The position numbers were made by a program, and so were the translations under genes. A stretch of 42,877 nt of DNA from assembly GCA_959605475.1 (NCBI GenBank), contig CAUHFS010000015.1, positions 1 to 42,877 of the forward strand, given 5' to 3'. The stretch comes from an uncultured Collinsella sp. Its GTDB lineage: Bacteria; Actinomycetota; Coriobacteriia; Coriobacteriales; Coriobacteriaceae. Each line of letters begins with the position of its first letter. Within the stretch, counting starts at the first letter, position 1. Positions 15,979-21,879 of the stretch are shown in pieces. The notes beneath the pieces are model-generated. The model was not told the DNA's origin. It made no database searches and was given only the letters and a program-made list of their open reading frames with translations.

Positions 15979-16008
15979 ATGCGACAAAGGGGCACCCCTT
16001 TGTCGCAT
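15979..16008. repeat. Family A palindrome, copy 3, with compensatory base pair
   Basis: ATGCGACAAAGGGG and CCCCTTTGTCGCAT surround CA. Compared with the other copies, T-A in the stem is replaced by C-G on both arms, so pairing is kept. It lies between the convergent UvrA-like gene (4 bases after its stop) and ATPase 2. Confidence 0.85.
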
Positions 16009-16014
16009 TGACTT

Positions 16015-17115
16015 CTATTTCACGCATTGAGCTGCGAGATAGTCGCGGAAGAATGGCAATTCAAATGCGACGAGCCCTCGTCCTCGCTCCCCGATGATGC
16101 CGGCGTCTATCATGCGGCGTCGGTAGCGGGAGACCTGCTGCGGCGAACGCTTAAGGCGCTCGACAAGGTCAGCGGTGGTGGACTCTTCCTCGTCATCGAG
16201 CATGGCGATGAGGAATCGCTTGTCCTCTGCCGTGAGTTCCCGATAGGTTGCCGCGAGGATTCGGTCGTCCATCTCGTCGCGCGCGATTTTGATTCCCAGG
16301 TCAAAGTCGCGTGACGAGATCTCCTTCGAATCGCTTGTGAGGTCCCAGGCACGGTAGCCTACGAGTTGCAATAGGAAGGGAAAACCAGAGATCGAGCGAA
16401 CGGCTCGATCGATTCCCTCAGCATCTGCCAGGCGATCGTTTTCCTGGATTGTGCGAATCAAGGCCTCGCGCACGTCATAGTCGGCAATGCGGCCCAGATG
16501 ATATTGTTGGGCGCGGCGAAGGAACGAGACCGTCTTGTGGTTCAGTAGCGTCGATACGTTGTTGGGAAGTCCCGCCATGAGCAGGGCGACGCGTTTCCCA
16601 TCGGTCACAAAGTGCTGATACGTCGCTGCGAGCTGAATCATCTCGTTGAGTGTCGGGTCCACCTCGTCAACCGTGACGAGCAGACCGGTGCCCGCCTCGT
16701 TGAGCTGGTCGATGATGTCGCTCATGCGATAACGCCAGGTTGAGGCATCGTGAACGCGATTGACCTCGATGCTGCCGAGCGGTGCAATTCCGAGACCGGT
16801 GACTTCGAAGTGGTTGGACGGGTCGATAAGATGGCCGGCAGCACGTTTCGCCCCGAGCTCGATTTCCTCAAGCATTCCCGGGAGCGCGGTCGTCTTTACG
16901 GCAATCCAGCCGTGGGATTCCGCCCTTGTCGCGAGCGACGACATGAGAGCGGTTTTACCGGTTCCACGCGCGCCTGAGAAGATCGATGTTAATTCTGGGC
17001 GCCTGCGCTGGCTCAAGAAGGCACGGTCCAAATCCCGAATAATCTGTTGTCTGCCAGCGAGATGGGCAGGAACCTCACCAAAACTGGGGGTAAATGGGTT
17101 CTCGAGATATTTCAC
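16015..17115 (-). CDS. AAA family ATPase with C-terminal winged-helix-like region (paralogue 2)
   Basis: This 366-residue P-loop ATPase starts at GTG 17115, with AAAGGAG nine bases upstream. Walker A is GARGTGKT (48-55) and Walker B is LLVTVDEVD (about 145-153), followed by LLMAGLPNNVSTLL and FLRRAQQYHLG. The C-terminal region TADLVERLKRSPQQVSRYRRRMIDAG looks like a winged helix-turn-helix. The shared N-terminal NPF, the FLRRAQQ motif and QLVGY mark it as a paralogue of the 12299-13417 ATPase. The two genes face each other across the UvrA-like gene. The function is unknown. An AT-rich region with a TTAACT/AGTTAA dyad lies upstream. Confidence 0.85.
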   Translation of the reverse strand: MKYLENPFTPSFGEVPAHLAGRQQIIRDLDRAFLSQRRRPELTSIFSGARGTGKTALMSSLATRAESHGWIAVKTTALPGMLEEIELGAKRAAGHLIDPSNHFEVTGLGIAPLGSIEVNRVHDASTWRYRMSDIIDQLNEAGTGLLVTVDEVDPTLNEMIQLAATYQHFVTDGKRVALLMAGLPNNVSTLLNHKTVSFLRRAQQYHLGRIADYDVREALIRTIQENDRLADAEGIDRAVRSISGFPFLLQLVGYRAWDLTSDSKEISSRDFDLGIKIARDEMDDRILAATYRELTAEDKRFLIAMLDDEEESTTADLVERLKRSPQQVSRYRRRMIDAGIIGERGRGLVAFELPFFRDYLAAQCVK

Positions 17116-17139
17116 AAGGCTCTCCTTTCACACCGCCGT

Positions 17140-17163
17140 TTAACTTCATTTTACTTTAGTTAA
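17140..17163 (-). promoter_or_regulatory. Dyad in AT-rich upstream region of AAA ATPase 2
   Basis: TTAACT (17140-17145) and AGTTAA (17158-17163) flank a 12-base AT-rich spacer. The surrounding 60 bases are markedly AT-rich for this genome. It is a possible operator or promoter region. Confidence 0.35.
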
Positions 17164-17232
17164 TTCTGATTAAAAGTGATGGCTCTTTATCTAGAGCATC
17201 AATTAGGCGTGTGTGCCGTCGGCGTGGCGCTT

Positions 17233-17267
17233 GAATGTGACAAAGGGTCAGTCCCTTTGTCACATTC
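17233..17267. repeat. Family A palindrome, copy 4, providing the trmL stop codon
   Basis: GAATGTGACAAAGGG and CCCTTTGTCACATTC are perfect 15-bp arms around TCAGT. The minus-strand trmL stop (17260-17262) and its last Met codon are inside the right arm. Confidence 0.88.
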
Positions 17268-17859
17268 CCGGAAAGCCTGTTTGGCGTAGGGCTTCGTAGA
17301 GGACGATGGCGGCGCTGTTGGAGAGGTTGAGTGCGCTGATGCGGTAGTCGTCCGGGTTGACGAAGTTGCCGCAGATATCCTGCTGAAGGATGGTCTCGTG
17401 GCTGTCCTCGGTATGTCCGAGCGATTCCTCGTGAGCTTCCCAGGCCTCGGCGTTATCGAGTGAGTCACAATCGCGCAGCATCGGGATGCGCTCGCAGCGC
17501 TCGGGCGCCGCGGCAAGCAGTGGCTCGGGAATGCCCGAGCTCTCGCTGCCAAAGACCAAATAGTCACCGTCGCGGTAGGTGCTTTGCGCATAGGTGCGGC
17601 GTGCCTTTTTGGTCAGCAGATGCAGATGGCCATCGGCGGGGGAGAGGCCGTTGCGCGCAAGGAAATCCTCCCAGCCGGCATAGGTCGTCACGTCCAAATT
17701 TTGCCAGTAGCCCAGACCGGCGCGACGTACCGTCTTGTCATCGAGGGAAAACCCCAGCGGCTCCACCAGATGCAGATGGGCACCGGTGACCACGCAGGTA
17801 CGGCCGATATTGCCCGTATTGGCCGGAATCTCGGGCGCATACAGCACGATATTGAACAT
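17260..17859 (-). CDS. trmL: TrmL-like tRNA (cytidine/uridine-34 2'-O)-methyltransferase
   Basis: The start is ATG 17859 (MFNIVLYAPEIPANTGNIGR) with AAGGAG five bases upstream. The protein is a SPOUT (SpoU) methyltransferase that 2'-O-methylates the wobble base of certain tRNAs. Family motifs are PANTGNIGRTC, LVEPLGFSLDDK, YLVFGSESSGIP and ALNLSNSAAIVLYEALRQ. At 199 residues it is longer than the usual 155-160, because an acidic segment of about 40 residues (DSLDNAEAWEAHEESL onward) lies between ERIPM and the LNLSN knot motif. The last residue and stop codon come from a family A palindrome. Confidence 0.88.
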   Translation of the reverse strand: MFNIVLYAPEIPANTGNIGRTCVVTGAHLHLVEPLGFSLDDKTVRRAGLGYWQNLDVTTYAGWEDFLARNGLSPADGHLHLLTKKARRTYAQSTYRDGDYLVFGSESSGIPEPLLAAAPERCERIPMLRDCDSLDNAEAWEAHEESLGHTEDSHETILQQDICGNFVNPDDYRISALNLSNSAAIVLYEALRQTGFPGM

Positions 17860-17880
17860 GAATCTCCTTGGCTCAGAACG

Positions 17881-17915
17881 AAAAACCACCACGAAGGGCA
17901 CCTTCGTGGTGGTTT
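17881..17915 (-). terminator. Rho-independent terminator of the CobW gene
   Basis: AAACCACCACGAAGG (17883-17897), loop GCA, CCTTCGTGGTGGTTT (17901-17915). Read on the minus strand, the stem is followed by a T run. It ends CobW transcription before trmL. Confidence 0.88.
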
Positions 17916-17954
17916 GGCGGTTACGTAGGCGGAAAAATGCCCGCTTGGATAAAC

Positions 17955-19085
17955 CTAGGCGCGGTGCCAGTCGGTCAGGCAGGCATCGAGGGAGGCGATG
18001 AGCGCATCCTTGTCCATGTGACGGCCGATGATGCACAGGCTTGTCATGCGGTCGCCCGTCTCGTCGTCCCAAATCTGCATGATCTCGGGGTTCTCGTCGA
18101 TAATCTTCTGCTTCTCGCCCTCGGGCGCAGAGTCAACGAACAGACCGTTCTCCATCAGGCGCATCTGGTGGCCGGCCTGCTCGAACATGTAGCACATGTC
18201 CGGATCGCCGGTCTGCCACAGCGGACCCTTGACGCGGATGACCTCGTCGGGCCACTCCTGCTCAACAAAATCGGTGAACTTCTGCAGGTCAAACGGCTTG
18301 CGGCGCGAGTACACAAAGGTCTCGATGTCGTACTCGAGCACCTCAGGGTCGTCGTGCTCCTCGGGATGCTCCATGGCCTCGATCCAGGCGGCGGAGTTGT
18401 AGGCGCGCATAAAGTCGAAGCGGTCGGTATCGAGCAGCTCCTCCATGGGGACCTCGCCGTTTTGGGCCTCGACGATCACGGCGTCCTTCTGCAGGCTGCG
18501 CACGATGGCCTTGAGCTCGGCGATCTGCTCGGGCGTTACGGTATCGGTCTTGTTAAGGATCAGCGTGGAGCAGAACTCGATTTGCTGGATGAGCAGGCTT
18601 TCGATGTCGTCCTCGTCGATATCCTCAGCCAGCAGGTCGCGACCGCCGTTGAACTCGTCGTACATGCGGGCGCAGTCGACCACGGCCACGATGTTGTCGA
18701 GCGCGAGCTTGGGCTCGCCGCCCACCTTGGCCTCGTCGCAGAAGCTCGAGATGGTGTAGGCGATGGGGATAGGCTCGCAAATACCCGATGCCTCGATGAT
18801 GATGTAGTCGAACTTGCCCGAATCGGCAATGCCCTGCAGCTGGTTGGCCAGGTCGTCCGAAAGCGTGCAGCAGATGCAGCCGTTGGTGAGCGGGATGAGG
18901 TCGTCGGTCTCGGAAAGGCCGCCGTCGGCGATAAGGCTGGCGTCGACATTGATCTCGCCGATATCGTTGACGATCACGGCGGCGCGGATGCCGCCGTCGT
19001 TAGCGAGGATGTGGTTGAGCAGCGTGGTCTTGCCGGCACCGAGGTATCCGGTAAGCATGATGATCTTCACGGGTTTGTTGGGCAT
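17955..19085 (-). CDS. CobW/G3E family GTP-binding metallochaperone
   Basis: This 376-residue G3E GTPase starts at ATG 19085 (MPNKPVKI) with AAAGGAGG just upstream; a start seven codons earlier has a poorer site. Motifs are the P-loop TGYLGAGKTTL, VNDIGEINVD, the metal-binding GCICC (CxCC), a Walker B-like DYIIIEASGICEP, NKTD and the C-terminal CobW domain. G3E proteins of the COG0523 group deliver zinc or other metals, or assist cobalamin or nitrile hydratase metallation. The acidic stretch EHPEEHDDPE could bind metal. There is no Zur site that I can recognise, so the metal is not assigned. Confidence 0.9.
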   Translation of the reverse strand: MPNKPVKIIMLTGYLGAGKTTLLNHILANDGGIRAAVIVNDIGEINVDASLIADGGLSETDDLIPLTNGCICCTLSDDLANQLQGIADSGKFDYIIIEASGICEPIPIAYTISSFCDEAKVGGEPKLALDNIVAVVDCARMYDEFNGGRDLLAEDIDEDDIESLLIQQIEFCSTLILNKTDTVTPEQIAELKAIVRSLQKDAVIVEAQNGEVPMEELLDTDRFDFMRAYNSAAWIEAMEHPEEHDDPEVLEYDIETFVYSRRKPFDLQKFTDFVEQEWPDEVIRVKGPLWQTGDPDMCYMFEQAGHQMRLMENGLFVDSAPEGEKQKIIDENPEIMQIWDDETGDRMTSLCIIGRHMDKDALIASLDACLTDWHRA

Positions 19086-19171
19086 GTGCCCTCCTTTGTT
19101 AGACATGGCTTACAGTTGAATCTTATGCCAAACGCCTGCTCTTATACCCACGCGCCGGCAAATAACACAGG

Positions 19172-19513
19172 CTACTCCCAGGCTCCCCATACATCGGGGC
19201 AATAACCGACGGTGGCCTTTTTGCCGTTGCGCACGATGGGCTCGGCTAGAACCTGCTGGTTTTCGAGCAGTTTGTCGAAGCGCTGGCTAGGGGTGAGGTG
19301 CTGGATGAGCGCGAGCGTCTCCTCGTCCTTGGCCTTGGGGTTGAGCAGCTTGTCGATGCCGCCGACCGCCTGCATCACGCTCGTGAGCTCGCCCTTGCTC
19401 ATCTCCTTTTCCCTAAGGTCAATAAACTGCACCTTAATGCGGCGCTCCTTAAAATAGCGCTGGGCCTTCTTGGTATCGAAAGACTTTTTGGTTCCAAAAA
19501 TCTGGATATTCAT
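19172..19513 (-). CDS. ArsC/Spx-family protein lacking the catalytic cysteine
   Basis: This 113-residue thioredoxin-fold protein of the ArsC/Spx/YffB family has the N-terminal strand IQIFGTKKSFDTKKAQRYF, the LREKEMSKGEL segment, the VGGIDKLLNPKAK region and a C-terminal cis-Pro-like LAEPIVRNGKKATVGY. Active arsenate reductases and Spx have a Cys at the KxCD position; here the motif reads TKKSFDT, so the cysteine is absent. The true function is unclear. It follows the flavodoxin-like gene after 11 bases and is probably co-transcribed with it. A GGAG sits just upstream of the ATG. Confidence 0.85.
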   Translation of the reverse strand: MNIQIFGTKKSFDTKKAQRYFKERRIKVQFIDLREKEMSKGELTSVMQAVGGIDKLLNPKAKDEETLALIQHLTPSQRFDKLLENQQVLAEPIVRNGKKATVGYCPDVWGAWE

Positions 19514-19524
19514 GCTCCGCCGCT

Positions 19525-20148
19525 CTATCGAATGAAGTTGGTCGTTGCTCGATCTGCCTCGGGTGCGTTGATACCGGCGGCCTGTCCTGCCTCGATACAG
19601 CGCAGGAGCCAGGCCATGTTTTTGCCGATGTTTCGCATGGTGGCAAGGCCCTCGGCATCCCCATCGGCGTCGCCGGGCACGCGGCCAAACACGTTGTTCC
19701 AGTAGGTGGAGGCAACCACAGGCATTTGCTTAATGGTGAAGTACTTGTTGAGCACATCGAACGTGGTCGACGTGCCGCCGCGACGGGCGACGGCGACCGC
19801 GGCGCCGGGCTTGTGCTCAAAGGCATGCCCGCCTGCATAGAAGGCGCGATCGAGGGCTGAGAGGATGCGTCCGCTGGGATGCGCATAGTAGACGGGGGAG
19901 CCAAAGACAAAGCCATCTGCCTGCTCGGCGGCAGCGATGAGCTCGTTCACCACGTCGTCGTCAAAGGTGCAGCGACCGCCAAGCTTGCCGCACTGGCCGC
20001 AACCGATGCAGTCGCGAATGGGCTTGGCGCCCAGCTGGAACACCTCGGTATCGATGCCCTCGGCGTTGAGTTGCTCGGAGACCTCGGCGAGTGCGCGGGC
20101 GGTATTGCCGTTTGCCTTGGGACTGCCATTGACCAAAAGAACCTTCAT
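19525..20148 (-). CDS. Flavodoxin-fold NAD(P)H-dependent oxidoreductase (iron-sulfur flavoprotein type)
   Basis: This 207-residue FMN-binding protein starts at ATG 20148, with GAGGGAG six bases upstream; the GTG just before it is less likely. The phosphate loop is GSPKANGNTARAL, followed by IRDCIGCGQCGKLGGRC, a four-cysteine cluster like that in iron-sulfur flavoproteins and related reductases. GSPVYYAHPSGRI and AVAVARRGGT complete the fold. Members reduce quinones, azo compounds or metals. It is probably in an operon with the ArsC-like gene downstream. The substrate is unknown. Confidence 0.88.
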   Translation of the reverse strand: MKVLLVNGSPKANGNTARALAEVSEQLNAEGIDTEVFQLGAKPIRDCIGCGQCGKLGGRCTFDDDVVNELIAAAEQADGFVFGSPVYYAHPSGRILSALDRAFYAGGHAFEHKPGAAVAVARRGGTSTTFDVLNKYFTIKQMPVVASTYWNNVFGRVPGDADGDAEGLATMRNIGKNMAWLLRCIEAGQAAGINAPEADRATTNFIR

Positions 20149-20222
20149 CACAAACTCCCTCTGCTGTTGGTGACTTCTGCAGAGGATTATCGCACGATGG
20201 GGGAGGCGGTGCGGGCGCGGTG

Positions 20223-21752
20223 CTAATCCAGTTTGGTACCTGGCACCTGCACGGCTTTACCGAGCAACGCTTTGAGCTCGTTCAAAATGGAAACGGGCTG
20301 TCGATTGACAGCGTCCAGATGAAGCGTCGCCACACGAATGGGCGGCTGATATTCAAGCGAGCCGATGAGCACGGGAGAACCCAGGAATCGTTCGATTTCG
20401 TTTGCGAGCTCGTCGATTGCCTCGGGGCCGAGCTCATCGAAAAGCGCCACGAACATTGGTCCCGTCGAGCGGAACAAGCGACCCTTGCCGCGCGAACAGT
20501 CCATGAGGCAGGCGGCGCTTTCGGCGAGCACGCGGTCGCCTGCATCGAATCCAAAGCGGGCATTGACTTCGGCGATATCGTCGACCTTAATGGCAATAAA
20601 GCCTGCCTCGCGCGCCACGCGGCGCATCTCTCCAATGGCGTTGACCAGGGCGTGAATATCGCCCAAGCCGGTCACGGAATCGGTCGTATCTGCCAAGCTT
20701 CGGTTGATGATAATGCCCACATACATGCCGGGCTCGGTATCGGTGCCGTCCAAGCGGTAGCCCGTGCAGTCGCAAAGCACGTATTTTCCGGTGGCATCCA
20801 TTACGCGATACTGCATGTAGTGGAAGTGCCATGTGCCGTTTATCACCATGTCGAGCTCGGCACGTACGTTGTCGCGGTCCTCGGGATGAACGCGGGCGAG
20901 CCACATGTCGAGTGAGTTAAAAGGGTGCTGGGAGGGCAGGTCAAAATCGCGCACGGCGTTAACCGACCATTGCGATTCTCCCGTATCGAGATTGAGGATA
21001 AACGGATAGCGCGTCTCGGAGCTCATGGAGATCGCTTGGAACACCCGGTCGTTGCAGGGAAGCTGATCGACGATTGGGCGTTGCGGCGCGTCATCGTCTT
21101 TCGGTTGCTGCACACGATGCATAAGCTTATAGCGATACATCTTGCGATCGGCATCCATCGTCATCTGGCGACGCGTGTCGCCAGCAAGTGGATCGACGCG
21201 CGAGCAGCCAAAGCTAAAGCTGCCGATCATGGGCGCCTTGCCACCTGAGCTCGCCTCGATCAGCCTGGTACGTACCTGCTCCAAGCGCTGCTCGAGTTCA
21301 ATCTCGTTTGCGGAGGGCGAGATGAGCACAAACTCGTCTCCACCGATACGGAACAGCATCTCATCGTGCTCCATGGTTTCGGAGAGCGTGCGGCAGATGC
21401 TCAGAATATAGCGATTGCCTTCGGCGTGGCCAAACCTATCGTTGCAATGCTTGAGATGGTCGATGTCAATATAGGCGCAGGTGAAGGGGTCGCCTTTGCG
21501 CCAGAGTTGCTCGACGTGACGGTCGAATCCGTTGCGGTTGCCCAAGTTGGTGAGCGGATCGATATAGGCGTTGCGCTCAAGCAGCTGGCGCTCTTGTTGC
21601 AGGATGGCATGCGTCTTTTGCAGTTGCTCACCAACGGCGCGTAGCTCAGCAGGCAGCGCGGCAACATCGAGTTCGGCGGTCGAGACGCCGTTCGCAAGTC
21701 GCTGAAGATAGGCAATAATCGATTGCTCGCCCAGGCGATATGACTCGTTCAT
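20223..21752 (-). CDS. GGDEF-PAS-degenerate GGDEF signalling protein
   Basis: The start is ATG 21752 (MNESYRLGEQ) with AAGGAGG nine bases upstream; 509 residues. A short N-terminal coiled-coil-like segment leads into a diguanylate cyclase domain with DPLTNLGNRNGF and an intact RIGGDEF (GGDEF about 137-141), so synthesis of c-di-GMP is possible. A PAS-like domain (LNLDTGESQWSVNAVRDF to CDCTGYRLDGT) follows, then a second GGDEF-like domain (DSVTGLGDIHALVNAI) whose signature is lost. There is no RxxD inhibitory site and no membrane segment, so it is cytoplasmic. It resembles the first half of the adjacent 905-residue protein, suggesting tandem duplication. Confidence 0.85.
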   Translation of the reverse strand: MNESYRLGEQSIIAYLQRLANGVSTAELDVAALPAELRAVGEQLQKTHAILQQERQLLERNAYIDPLTNLGNRNGFDRHVEQLWRKGDPFTCAYIDIDHLKHCNDRFGHAEGNRYILSICRTLSETMEHDEMLFRIGGDEFVLISPSANEIELEQRLEQVRTRLIEASSGGKAPMIGSFSFGCSRVDPLAGDTRRQMTMDADRKMYRYKLMHRVQQPKDDDAPQRPIVDQLPCNDRVFQAISMSSETRYPFILNLDTGESQWSVNAVRDFDLPSQHPFNSLDMWLARVHPEDRDNVRAELDMVINGTWHFHYMQYRVMDATGKYVLCDCTGYRLDGTDTEPGMYVGIIINRSLADTTDSVTGLGDIHALVNAIGEMRRVAREAGFIAIKVDDIAEVNARFGFDAGDRVLAESAACLMDCSRGKGRLFRSTGPMFVALFDELGPEAIDELANEIERFLGSPVLIGSLEYQPPIRVATLHLDAVNRQPVSILNELKALLGKAVQVPGTKLD

Positions 21753-21790
21753 GATGGATAACCTCCTTGGGCGGAACAACGGTTTGTATC

Positions 21791-21821
21791 ATATCCCCAA
21801 TTCGGTTTGAATTGGGGATAT
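21791..21821. promoter_or_regulatory. Perfect 13-bp inverted repeat between the two GGDEF genes
   Basis: ATATCCCCAATTC, loop GGTTT, GAATTGGGGATAT. There is no T-run outside the stem. It lies about 40 bases upstream of the minus-strand GGDEF gene start, so it may be an operator or a leader hairpin rather than a classical terminator. Confidence 0.55.
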
Positions 21822-21879
21822 AAGTTAGCTAATGGAGACAAATGCCCCCTTCGACGGTGGCGTTTTGCGCGCGAGCGTA

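Noticed and set aside
17868..19205. Plus-strand ORF of 445 codons antisense to the CobW gene
   Set aside because: It is a shadow of the CobW gene, runs through the trmL/CobW terminator, and has no SD.
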